DNA of 64,000 nt from assembly GCF_918797505.1 (NCBI RefSeq), contig NC_092797.1:46288157-46352156 (forward strand), in the 5' to 3' direction. A program made the translations under genes and the position numbers. Source of the stretch: Bemisia tabaci. Lineage: Eukaryota; Arthropoda; Insecta; Hemiptera; Aleyrodidae. The stretch's first letter is position 1; each line of letters begins with the position of its first letter. The notes under the pieces were generated by a model, which was given only the letters and a program-made list of their open reading frames with translations, made no database searches and was not told where the DNA came from. Shown piece after piece: positions 55,299 to 64,000 of the stretch.

Positions 55299-56509
55299 AT
55301 TCATAGACGACTCCCATATTTGGAAACACAAATCAAGGGCAAGGGATGAGATGCCCCTTCCCCTTCTAATTTTTAAGAGCACGAAAAACCTTCGAGTTCC
55401 ATTAACTCCCTCTTTTTCACAATGATTCATAAATTGGCATGGGTTTATTTAAGCTTGATGAAGTTTATTTGCATTGAATAAATATGCATATCTTACACAT
55501 ATGAGGATTCTAAACAAATTTTGTGGGTGAAATACGATGACCTGATTACTCACCACAGGGGTCTATCGGTATTGACGATCTGTATACAGTCGCAAATTTT
55601 TTTTCGGACGGAATATACTCCCCCTCGCGCCCAAGACTACACCAATGGGATGAATTGTAACAATTTCAGGATCGTAACACAAGGAAATATAAAGTACGCA
55701 TTGCGTCTTATATTTCGCCAACGTGTATCACGGGATTACGATCTGCCTGGCGGTAGTATAGCCCTGTGCCAGGTTGGCATAGAAGCCAGGCTACAGGAAT
55801 ACAATGTGCGGTGATCTCGATAGAGGAATAATTGATGGCATCTTGAGCGTGGGTAATTAACAGTTTCAGGTGCTTTTTTATTTCAGCTCCTATTAATTGG
55901 CAATCGATCCCTTATTGTTGGCGCGCGGTCGCCATTTCTCAATTTGACGGCTGAAATTTGGCTCTTCGGTCTTTTCACGCCTCTGCCGTAGCACGAAAGA
56001 GGTTAGACAATGCGAGACTAAACCTTGGTAAATTGAAAATTAACAATATCGATAATTTTCTCCACGTCTTAATTGAGGTATATAAGGAATTCCAAAATTG
56101 AAAGTAAGTAACCATTTTCCTCTGTTATTATAAGACAATTAGCAGAAATGTTTTTACCCAATGGATTATTCTTAAGGCTTCCTAAAAACACGTGGTCTGC
56201 GGGTTGTATGCATGGAACCGGTTGATACGAGCTTTAGATATAGGTCTACGAATACATCGTAACAAAAAGAATCGATCATCATATTGGGAAAAAAGGGAAC
56301 AAATCGAGAGTCAGGAATTTTTTCTTTTTTCCTTTTTTTTGACCACTACCCTTTGAATTTTCAAGCCGGGTCAAATGGACCAAAACATCTCTTGTGGAAG
56401 AGTTATGGTGCCGGTGCATACGAACTTTAGATAAAGGTATACAAATTCATCCTAAAAGAAGGATCAGACATCAAATTGGGAAAAAAAGAATAGAATCAAG
56501 TGTCAACCT
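55299..56509. other. Intergenic, no gene recognised
   Basis: The open frame at 55521-55814 has no recognisable domain. GCCAGGTTGGC and GAAGCCAGGC near 55778-55793 form short local repeats. Confidence 0.35.
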
Positions 56510-57030
56510 GGCCATAGCTGAGAGAGACGTGTTCAGGCTTCGTTTTTTTTTAAAAAAATATTTTCCTGAATCTGAGTGACGCCTCATTGACAGCATTGAA
56601 TAGAGCGTTGCGAGTTCACGCCTCTCGCCATTGCGCCTTCAATTTTGGCGACGCAACACGGACGCCCATCAAGCACGAATAGTTGTATCCCTGCGCCGTC
56701 ATCAACGCGCGCCGTTTCCCTTGCTCTATTTTCATGCTGTGTTGGTTCCATCTGTCTAATTCATAGTGGTGCTTCAAAGGCTACATGGACAACACAGAAG
56801 ATAGGAGAGACCTAATCGGCTCTCGTTTTCTTTAATTTTCTCTCAAATATGAGCGACACTTCATTGGCAGCATTAGTTCGCGCTTCGCGCCATTGCGCCT
56901 TCAATTTTGGAGACGCAACACGGACATCCATCAAGCACGAATAGTTGTATCTCTGCGCCGTCATCAACACGCTTCCTTTCTCTTTTTCTTGTTCCATGTT
57001 TTGTTGGTTCTGTCAGTGTAAAAGTTACTT
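56510..57030 (-). repeat. N-family tandem dimer, locus 3
   Basis: Two minus-strand units with a 262-bp period between the GTTGGTTC motifs at 56741 and 57003. Each carries CATTGCGCCTTCAATTTTGG, CGCAACACGGACRYCCATCA and TCTGCGCCGTCATCAAC-like motifs. It has the same dimer layout as loci 1 and 2. Confidence 0.85.
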
Positions 57031-57270
57031 CCGAAGGTTAATACTCCGATTCGCCTCATCATGACTATAATTTTAGTAACAAAATTGAGCATTTGCTTTG
57101 GCCATCCTCACAGAAATTGCAAAAACTAGCTCAGAAAGTGCTTGCTCTGATACCCATCATTCAGCATTTTACGCATTTTATGCTTAACGTAAAAATACAA
57201 TATAATATTGAACACATTTTAAAGTATACACTTTTCTCGTCCATTTTGAAGAAAATTAACAAAAGTGTAT

Positions 57271-57454
57271 CTACTAAGTCCAGTGGCGTGGCGTGAATTG
57301 CGATATATCGGTTTTTATGACATTTAAACCTATGGTAAAGAATCGATTTTAAAGGTGTTCGCTGCGAACACCCCGTTTATCGATCCTTTTTCATAGGTTT
57401 AAATGGCATAACAATCGATACATCGCAAAGCACGCCACGCCACTGACTACTAAC
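57271..57454. mobile_element. hAT-like palindromic MITE
   Basis: CAGTGGCGTGGCGTG on the left faces CACGCCACGCCACTG on the right, with inner arms (CGATATATCGGTTTTTATGA; ATTTAAACCTATG; AATCGAT) and a GGTGTTCGCTGCGAACACC hairpin at the centre. CTACTAAG (57271-57278) and CTACTAAC (57447-57454) match at 7 of 8 positions, consistent with a decayed hAT 8-bp duplication. Confidence 0.8.
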
Positions 57455-58358
57455 ATCCTAAACATCTTTTTGAGGAGTCTATATAGGAGTCCCTATTCTG
57501 GAATAAAAAAGTTGTTTTCCGAGGAGGGTGGCTTAAAATTATTCACCGATTGTTTTGGTCTCGATATGTTAGCGACGCGGCGCGTTGATATCATTTTCAA
57601 AAATAAAAATAGGTTCATTTTGAAAACACCTCGGGGTCGTTGGGATTAGTGTGTATCCCGCCGAGTGCACTGCACGTCTTCGAAAAGAATGTTTGGCAAC
57701 AAGTGCTGGTTTAAGATTAATTACAGAGGGATTCTCATTAGATTTTCTCATCGACGTTTGCCAACTGTCGCGACAAATAAATCGATCTATCCAACCTGGC
57801 GCGGTTGCAAGTGCTCTGCTCTACACTCACTCCTCTATTCTGAGCGAACTTTTTTTTTTAAACAATACTCTTAAATTTGGCAATCCTCCAGATAGGCAAA
57901 GGATGCCACAGCGTGCAATGGTTAATCCATATCTTTACTATGTACAGACATTGATTCTGTGTTCTTGCATCGATGCCAGATAGACTGAGCCGCGGGTGAG
58001 ATCAAAATGTATACAAATTTATCCCTGATCAGGTTCATTTAATCCTCTCTTGCCTCTTCACTCTTATTTTCCTAAGAAAGAACGTATTTATGCTAAAAGG
58101 AGATATGTGCATATGATTTGCGAGCAACATAGTTTCTTTTAGCGTAAACACGTACTAACGCACTACATGCTCTACGTACTACACATACAAAGTTATGAGC
58201 GCCTTTGCCGCCCGTAAATGAACGGATTTAACCCTTATCGGCCTAACTACACTGCCGTGATGGCGAAGAGAGCTGTAATTACACATAAGGAGGGTTTCAC
58301 AAAAATGGGCTCCATAGCGTTTGTGCTGAAAATTGTATAGAAAGAAAGCCTACTTATA
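57455..58358. other. Intergenic, no gene recognised
   Basis: Overlapping open frames at 57651-57983 and 57665-57874 lack recognisable domains. AT-rich elsewhere. Confidence 0.35.
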
Positions 58359-58589
58359 CATTGGTAAAAAAACCACATGGATCTAGAGTCCAGACTCTTG
58401 AAAACATTGACAAGAAAAAGGACTCTTGATTGATTCAATCAGATTTAAGCTTAAATCAAAAGGAAATCAGCTCAAAATAAGAGGCTTAGTTCTTGATTTA
58501 AGCTTAAATCTGATTGAATCAAGAGTATTTTTTCTTGTCGATGTTTTTAAGAGTCTGGACTCTAGATCCAATGTGTTTTTTTTCCAGTG
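58359..58589. mobile_element. A-family MITE, copy 11
   Basis: Left end mutated to CATTGG, right end CCAGTG, flanked by TA on both sides. The centre is AGATTTAAGCTTAAATC, with a 4-bp GATT duplication in the left arm. Confidence 0.92.
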
Positions 58590-59400
58590 TACATATAGAG
58601 GTCGCTTTATAGCACTCCCTCGCGCTCTACGCTCCTCCACTGCTGCAGAAAGTCTACGTCCTTTGTCGAATTGTCACCAATCATCCGAAAGACTCTTAGA
58701 AATCGTTTGGATGATTAAAAAACAACAAGTTTTATTTCAACTACATAAAAATGTCATTTTAGCGGCTCTGGTGCTTGCACTAGAGCTGCTATTCCGGACG
58801 GTCCCAGCTGGGGAGTATCAATGCAGCATGTTACATTGTAGAGACCGCGCGTTGGTTGATGGGAATCGGCGCCATTTTCGGCTATGTTCCTTGTCATGAC
58901 TTTATTTTATTGCATACTGTTTTATTGTTAGTCAATGTTATGTTGTGTATTGTATTTTTGGAATCATGGTGATACAGTCAACAATTCAAAACTTGTTTGT
59001 GCTTTTATCTCGTGATGGAAAAAATGTACTTTACGTTCAAAATTTGAAAATTTGAATTTTAAAGTTTTCGCGGTTAAGGAAGCTTTAACTACTGGGTTGG
59101 AGGTTCCTAGTTATATTACTTGATATCAGCTGATAGCAAACAAAGGTTACCAGGGAAACCGTAAACGTCTAACAACTATCGTGGCCATTGGGGCGATTAT
59201 TGAAATGATATCGACTGTATGTCGCCGCTTACGACAGGACATAGCCCTATCTTAACTGTGTAATATATCGCAATTCGATATTGTTTTGATTTTTAAAAGG
59301 AGCAATTCATTCATACAGTTCCGATTAGTTTTGGCGAACGGGCCTTTAACCTATGGCACTCGGCTCATGGGAATTTTTTAACTTGTCCTGGATGGACTCG
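58590..59400. other. Upstream region of the 59.5-kb gene
   Basis: Intergenic or promoter-proximal DNA. GGCCATTGGGGCG near 59184 contains a CCATTGG (CCAAT-type) box, and AATATATCGCAATTCGATATTG near 59262-59283 is partly palindromic. Any promoter role is inference from position upstream of the first exon. Confidence 0.3.
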
Positions 59401-59544
59401 TCTGTACCGCCTCGTTCTTCGTTGTGTGTGTGATTTCGTGAAGAAGTTTCTATGGCAATTTGCTTTTATTTGTGAGCTGTTTTTTCACGGGATTTTTGAA
59501 TGTGAATTTTCCGCAATTTCCAGATTTTTTTTGCCGGAAATTCG
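59401..59544 (+). other. Noncoding first exon of a spliced gene (start approximate)
   Basis: The right boundary is set by a strong donor, TTCG followed by GTGAGT at 59545. It precedes, across an intron of about 290 bp, an acceptor and ATG exon at 59834. The left limit is a guess, since no TATA box or initiator could be fixed. Confidence 0.4.
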
Positions 59545-59836
59545 GTGAGTACCTCATTTATCCCTTCTTCCAGTAAAATTATTTCAACTTTTCTTTCTCC
59601 CTCATTCTGGACCCACTCATGGGCTGATTATTTTCTCATTCTTGAAACTTTAGACTGGCAATTTCTATGCACAATCTATAGCTCATTAACCTTGTTCAAG
59701 AGTTCCTCACTAGTGTCTTGCTTTTCTTTTTTATTTTTAAAGCCTCAATGTATTTATAGAATTTCAAAAATTTAGTTTTTGAGTTGACTTAAAAAATGTA
59801 GAAAATATAATGCTGTTTTAATTTTCATTTCAGGTA

Positions 59837-60496
59837 ATGAGTCGACGCCGCAGTCAAAGAATAATTCAGAGGTAAGAAATCTGCTTTTACTCAATATGTA
59901 AGTGTTAGTTGATATGCAAAATTGAGGAATGTTTTGGACATCTATACGTTTGATAAGACCATTTTAGGAGTTAATACTTTGAATACCTAATATTTAGTGG
60001 TGGCTTAATTTGTTAGTAACCAGAAGTTGTGTGGTCTTCTTGAACTGTAATTTGTTTTCTACCACTGGCCAAAACATGGGTCTGAAGGCCAATTTTGGCG
60101 AAAAATGCGGGTTTTTCAGCATTCAACGGGCTATTGTAACCGATCCTTTCGGAGGACAAAAAATTCCTTCAAGTATGTTCATTAGGGATGTAAGAGTGTC
60201 ACTTTGGCCAATTTTCGTCGATGTCAAACTTTGCGCTCATAGTTAAAAAAAAACTTTTTAGAATTTTGTTCAACCCAAGCGGCATACATGTAGTAGAATT
60301 CCAATTTATTTTTAAAACAACCGATCTTATATTTTCCTCTACACAGGGTGAACGTTGCAAATGATATATCGAACAATGATTCTGATATTACGCATCCAGT
60401 AAATGAAGCAGAAAATTCATTCATCGAAAATCTTGAAACACATCAGTCGAACTCAAAGCCTAAAAAGAAGATAAAATCAAAGTCACGTGACTTATC
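59837..60496 (+). CDS. N-terminal part of a spliced gene, nuclear-type protein
   Basis: Two coding exons fit together in frame. Exon 59834-59871 follows a CATTTCAG acceptor; ATG is at 59837 and it ends CAGAG before GTAAGA. Exon 60347-60496 follows CTCTACACAG and ends TTATC before GTAAGT. The joined peptide starts MSRRRSQRIIQ, passes through an acidic Asn/Ser/Glu-rich middle and ends with a lysine-rich SKPKKKIKSKSRD segment that looks like a nuclear localisation signal. The total is 61 codons plus two bases. Family unrecognised; downstream exons are uncertain. It is the best-supported gene piece in the window because phases and splice sites agree. Confidence 0.6.
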
Positions 60497-60728
60497 GTAA
60501 GTACAAACCTGCAACTTTGTTTTTTATAAAAATAGGAATAATTTTAAATTAACTGTAAAGCTTGGAATAAGTATGCAATTTTTCCCTGCCAGGAAATGTG
60601 ATAGTTTCAAGAATATACAATTTTTTTTCTCTTTTTTTATTTCAACAATGGGCAACCTTGACTTTTTGCCGATGGATCTCAATTCTAGCTTCGACAATCG
60701 AAAACATTTTTTCATCTATATTTTGTAG

Positions 60729-60762
60729 GCCTTTTTGGCAACACTATTTTCCCCGCAAATAA
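60729..60762 (+). CDS. Possible next exon with a BED-finger-like start
   Basis: After TATTTTGTAG the sequence continues the frame of the previous exon (TC plus G) as SPFWQHYFPRK and then TAA. The pattern S-x-x-W-x-H-[YF]-F resembles the start of BED-type zinc fingers, which often follow a basic stretch. The early stop and absence of the CxxC part mean it is a short terminal exon, a decayed exon or coincidence. Confidence 0.25.
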
Positions 60763-61073
60763 GCCGGAAATTAAAACGATTGCGTCCTTCGATGTACTTG
60801 ACATTCAACTGCATTCAACCTGTTAATAATAAGAAATCAACTAATATTCTTTCATTTTATTAGTCTGGATTAGCACTGCTTTCAGAGAGCGCCAAAATTC
60901 AAACGAGCCAATCAGATTTAAATATTGCAAATCGCTACATCGAATGACATCATGATTCTTCGTTAAAAATGGCGCTTTTTGCAAAATCTAGGGATTTTTT
61001 AAGTATATTTGAGCAAATCTGGGGATTTAGGGATTTTTAGCGAAATCTAGGCATTTTTTTTCTTCCCCGCTAG

Positions 61074-61177
61074 GGATTTAATATCGGAAGACTGGCTTCC
61101 AGTATCGTAGCGTTGATCGTCGCTGATGTCGAAATGGAACCTAATGCCGAACTTACTGTAACACATCCATTCCTCAA
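61074..61177 (+). CDS. Possible coding exon
   Basis: A strong pyrimidine-rich acceptor (TTTTTTTTCTTCCCCGCTAG) precedes 61074, and a GTGAGG donor-like site follows at about 61182. One frame is open for 48 codons (it includes IVALIVADVEMEPNAELTV). The phase that would follow the 60347-60496 exon instead gives DLISEDWLPVS and a stop. The real usage is undecided. A minus-strand frame (61070-61348) overlaps and is treated as a shadow. Confidence 0.3.
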
Positions 61178-61377
61178 TTCCGGTGAGGAATACGTCTCTA
61201 CCCTTAACTCAATATAAATATACAAATTGATAAGTGAGTGCTTTAGTCTCCTGAAAACAGAATTGCGAAACTTAAAATTGGAGAAAAATGATGAGTAAAT
61301 GAAAAAATGGAACCAATTGATGGGATATGTCGCATGCCATTCTGACACAAAATATGGCGTCTATCGAATCACCTTAA

Positions 61378-61800
61378 CTAAATAAAATAACCAAATTTTC
61401 AACTCTCAAACTATCAACTATCAACTATCAAATTTCAAACTATCAAAATTTCCAACAATGACAAAAATGATTGTAATATACCTATAATGTAATGAAATAT
61501 ACACGCTCTAATCATTTAATTTGTATTACCTTTATGAAATGTACCTACATGTTATACTATTTTTATAATAAATTTTGCCAACATGCTTTTCAATTCAGTC
61601 TACAACATTTCATTCCGACGTGGCAATAATGATTTATAATGCCCCTAATCCATTAAAATGAATTACAATAGTAATGCCGCATTATAATGTCGTATTATAC
61701 ATCGCAACGATTCATGTCCTACTGATTATTGATTATTGTAAGATGAATTCTGTTTTCTCTGATTGTATGTTTCATACGTGCGAAGCAAGTACGGGTCACT
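61378..61800. other. AT-rich intergenic with short tandem motif
   Basis: CTATCAACTATCAACTATCAA-like short repeats near 61409-61450. No gene recognised. Confidence 0.4.
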
Positions 61801-61835
61801 AGAAACATGGTTCGTACGGGTGGCTGATGAAATTG

Positions 61836-61900
61836 ATCTTCGAATACCTTTTGATGAGCTAGGGAAATGGAACCATCTGCATCTCATGGACAATAAATAG
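61836..61900 (+). pseudogene. Inverted, frameshifted copy of part of the 61942-62217 exon
   Basis: About 58 bp (GATCTTCGAATACCTTTTGA, then TGAGCTAGGGAAATGG and CATCTGCATCTCATGGAC) match the reverse complement of 62100-62160 with small indels. The conceptual plus frame keeps DLRIPFDELG and then diverges to a stop at 61898-61900. This reads as a decayed duplicate. Confidence 0.5.
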
Positions 61901-61941
61901 TTGCCGTAATTAAGGTCATCCCGTGATTAAGGTGCCGTGAT

Positions 61942-62217
61942 TTAAGTCATAAATTCTTCATCTAATTCTTGATTCATCTCCAAAATGTCTGCTAAAGCTT
62001 TCATGCGCTTCTCCTTGTATGCATGAATGAGCAAATTGGGTATCGAACAAGCGGACACTTTTTGAAAATTTAGATGATTCTGGACAATATCGTACAGAAG
62101 TCCACGAGCTGCAGATAGAACCATTACCTCTAGCTCATCAAAAGTTATTCGAAGATCATTCAACAACCTCTTTGACAAGTTGCAAAAACTTTTCGTTAAC
62201 AATAGTGTCACACGGTA
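61942..62217 (-). CDS. Coding-like terminal exon, unknown family
   Basis: The minus-strand frame opens after an ATTCCTAG acceptor-like site (62218) and runs 91 codons to a stop at 61942. The peptide has ordinary amphipathic protein composition (DLRITFDELEVMVLSAAR; IPNLLIHAYKEKRMKALADI; ending acidic, ELDEEFMT) and no ATG at its start, so it would be a 3' exon. No poly-A signal was noted just downstream. An inverted partial duplicate at 61836-61900 suggests transposon or pseudogene origin. Confidence 0.4.
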   Translation of the reverse strand, partial: YRVTLLLTKSFCNLSKRLLNDLRITFDELEVMVLSAARGLLYDIVQNHLNFQKVSACSIPNLLIHAYKEKRMKALADILEMNQELDEEFMT

Positions 62218-62340
62218 CTAGGAATATTTACTATTTAACGAACCTTATATTTCCCTGACTCAGTCCTAAATTATAGAAGTATGCGTTACTTTTCCAGCAA
62301 TCCAAAAAAACAATTATACAAAAAACCAATACCTACACTT

Positions 62341-62424
62341 TCAGATATAAAAATGCAAATTTTTTGCAGCCTCGCTAAACGACTTATCAACCAGAGATTT
62401 TTTAGGAAGCGGACCTCCAAAGAG
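62341..62424 (-). CDS. Possible minus-strand exon remnant
   Basis: After TTTTAATTTTGAAAG (acceptor-like) one frame reads LFGGPLPKKSLVDKSFSEAA and onward to a stop after 27 codons. The G-x-P-x-K-K-S pattern is protein-like. It lies between two other minus-strand coding-like pieces, so all three may be parts of one decayed gene. Confidence 0.25.
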   Translation of the reverse strand, partial: LFGGPLPKKSLVDKSFSEAAKNLHFYI

Positions 62425-62599
62425 CTTTCAAAATTAAAAGTATACAACAAGTGATAATGCCATGTATTCGCCATATCAAAGCCCAATACACATTTATACA
62501 CCGGCTACGTAAATCTGCTAAGTTACAAAACATGAATCGACAGTTGTCGAATTGTACATCAATGACAAAATGTGTCTAGGCCATTATTCTTGACTACAA

Positions 62600-62782
62600 C
62601 TACTGCCCCCAGAGCCGCTCTCCGACGCCAATGCGTTGGAGCTTCCTGCTTGTTTCATTTTCATGCGTCAAGCTAGTGGTAGGTGAGACTGTCGTAAGTG
62701 CTATCTTCTGCATTCGTTTGTGGTTGCAGTTTGGACACACAAAAAACAAATTGTCAGGTTTGAAATTTGCAGAAAAGGCATT
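62600..62782 (-). CDS. Coding-like segment with a CxxC motif, probable gene fragment
   Basis: A 60-codon minus-strand frame includes NLFFVCPNCNHKRMQKIA, a CxxC knuckle followed by His and basic residues, and then a Thr/Ser-rich stretch to a stop at 62600. There is no ATG before the CxxC region and the frame is closed upstream by TAA. A second frame of the same strand (from the ATG near 62663) also looks protein-like to its end, hinting at a frameshift. The overlapping plus-strand frame at 62631-62849 is a shadow. Confidence 0.35.
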   Translation of the reverse strand, partial: NAFSANFKPDNLFFVCPNCNHKRMQKIALTTVSPTTSLTHENETSRKLQRIGVGERLWGQ

Positions 62783-63244
62783 TTACTTAAAAGCACCGTT
62801 CTCAACGGCTCTTTGGAGGAATAATGTGCCTTACAGCTGTTTTGTCTGAATAAACTACATCAATTTTGGCGCACTTACAACTTTTTCATACGTCTCTTTT
62901 TCATACAAAGTATACAACTACGTGGTGACGAAATATTAAATAGGAGTAATCATAAAGTTTCAAAAGTATATGAATACTCTAAGTTTAAAAATATTCTACG
63001 TGAGAACTCTACTACTGGAGATTTTGATCACATTTTTGCGTTGGGAATCTCCGTAATTTTCTTCCTTTCCTAAAAAATATTTGAAATACTCTGACGCTAG
63101 CGGGTCGGAAAAAGACGAAATCGGCATATGCATACCATGATCGTCGAAATAAATAGATTTTTTTCAAATTATAGCTCCACTCCAGATCAAGTCAAAGTTA
63201 ACTCTAAGTTGATGGAAAACGTTGCATTCATGTCAACGCCCAGC
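62783..63244. other. Intergenic, no gene recognised
   Basis: AT-rich, no supported feature. Confidence 0.4.
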
Positions 63245-63335
63245 ACAGAAGCAACTATTCGTACTCATCGGTTGCCTGTCTTGCATCCATCGCAACTGAA
63301 GGCGCACAGACTTTGTGATTCACGCTGATGATTAG
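63245..63335. repeat. N-family-like fragment
   Basis: GAAGCAACTATTCGTACTCA, TTGCATCCATCGCAACTGAA and GGCGCACAG recall the conserved core of N units in altered order and spacing. Short and diverged. Confidence 0.4.
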
Positions 63336-63379
63336 CGGTGCGCGCCGAACTAATGCACCATCTTGCAAGAAAAACATGG

Positions 63380-63748
63380 TGTAATAGAATGGGGCCCTAT
63401 CACTTACGTTTTAGGACCACATTCCATTATGCTTTCTAGCTCATTCGGGCCGAAAGCCATCGATTTCGCAAGTGCGGGCTCAGGCGTCAGCATTTGGATG
63501 TTTAGAGTTTACATCTCGGAGCGCCGATGTTTCTCGCAATCACGTCTTTGACGTCATCGCGTCATCGGACGCTACGAGATGTATGCTCTCGAGATTCGCC
63601 GCGGATTCATTCGTATCTTCGAGGCAGCGAGTATAGGTAGCACCTAGCCAGTGTACCAAGTGTATTACCGTTGTATTGATATTCGAGATATAGAGTCAGC
63701 TCTGCCATTTGACGAGCGTTGGATTATTTCATCCTCCCCCCCATTACA
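63380..63748 (+). mobile_element. Candidate 5' LTR of a retrotransposon
   Basis: Begins TGTAAT and ends ATTACA, a 6-bp inverted terminus with TG...CA ends, 369 bp long. Three bases after the end comes TGGAGACTCCGGGAATCGAG, a primer-binding-site-like motif: TGG complements the tRNA CCA tail and TTCCCGG/TCGATTCC-type sequence follows in complement. The spacing does not fit a standard T arm exactly. The second LTR and coding region would lie beyond the window. TGACGTCA is at 63549-63556. Confidence 0.45.
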
Positions 63749-63751
63749 TAG

Positions 63752-64000
63752 TGGAGACTCCGGGAATCGAGCACGTCATCGAAGATCCCAGGTAAGTAGG
63801 ATAATTTGAATTTAAATTAGAAAATCTACAGAGTTAGTAGGAATTTTTCGAGCTTCACCAAGTCAAAAATTCACGAAAACCAAAGGTAATTTTCAATTCA
63901 TTGATAGTACGAACAGTTAGTAAGTTTCAAGCTTCACAAAGTTGAAAACAGAAAGCGGTTAGTAGCCGCAGAAAAGAGGTTACGAGAGGCAACAAGCGGT
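63752..64000 (+). other. Leader or 5' untranslated region after the candidate LTR
   Basis: GAAGATCCCAG followed by GTAAGTAGG at 63791 is a good splice donor, so a transcript starting in the candidate LTR could be spliced. The rest is AT-rich and runs off the right edge. It could alternatively be the first exon of a cellular gene. Confidence 0.35.

Noticed and set aside
58426..58899. 157-codon plus-strand open frame
   Set aside because: Its first third is A copy 11, and the same peptide appears in other A copies (20135, 41131, 42912). It is repeat read-through.
1..64000. A novel multi-gene system such as a defence island or biosynthetic cluster
   Set aside because: The window holds no run of adjacent intact genes. 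Its content is nested repeats, GC-rich islands and a few exons, so no such system can be supported.

Overview
This window reads as insect-type eukaryotic nuclear DNA, not prokaryotic. It has no dense array of long ORFs. It is AT-rich with scattered GC/CpG-rich islands, and it is full of short dispersed repeats with terminal inverted repeats (miniature DNA transposons), many inserted into one another. The few coding-like pieces are short exons with GT..AG splice signals. Several repeat families look like sequence I associate with whitefly (Bemisia tabaci, Hemiptera) genome scaffolds; that is recollection and inference, not a search result.

Layout. 1-8 kb: degenerate copies of a C family (ends with GGAAAAACGCCGTATGA), with other palindromic elements nested inside, plus F-family copies and the first G element. 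8-17 kb: a 548-bp foldback element (K1), nested palindromic elements, a diverged 447-bp repeat (Q1), an inverted pair of tRNA-derived SINE-like units and GC-rich islands. 17-24 kb: palindromic elements I and H (H carrying an inserted G copy), the first A-family MITEs and a mariner-like element with TA flanks. 24-46 kb: a microsatellite, GC-rich islands carrying TGACGTCA motifs, tandem dimers, more A, C, F and N copies, and a near-perfect 115-bp palindrome. 46-52 kb: a clean hAT-type element with an exact 8-bp target duplication, a decayed tandem array carrying two A elements, K2 in the opposite orientation, and AT-rich palindromes. 52-58 kb: R elements, a CCAAT/CRE-bearing GC-rich segment, and N and hAT-like copies. 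59.4-60.5 kb: the best gene evidence, the 5' part of a plus-strand gene with a noncoding first exon, a start-codon exon and a lysine-rich exon. 61-62.8 kb: coding-like segments on both strands, probably decayed or transposon-derived. 63.38-64 kb: a candidate 5' LTR followed by a leader that runs off the right edge.

The A family is the main repeat story: 11 copies of about 210-260 bp with CACTGG...CCAGTG ends, of which 9 are flanked by identical 2-bp direct repeats of varying sequence. That pattern fits a CACTA/EnSpm-like miniature transposon better than a TA-specific mariner MITE. I saw no CRISPR array, operon, defence system, rRNA or ordinary tRNA gene. Nearly all the longer ORFs are open frames through repeats or GC-rich DNA and are not annotated as genes.
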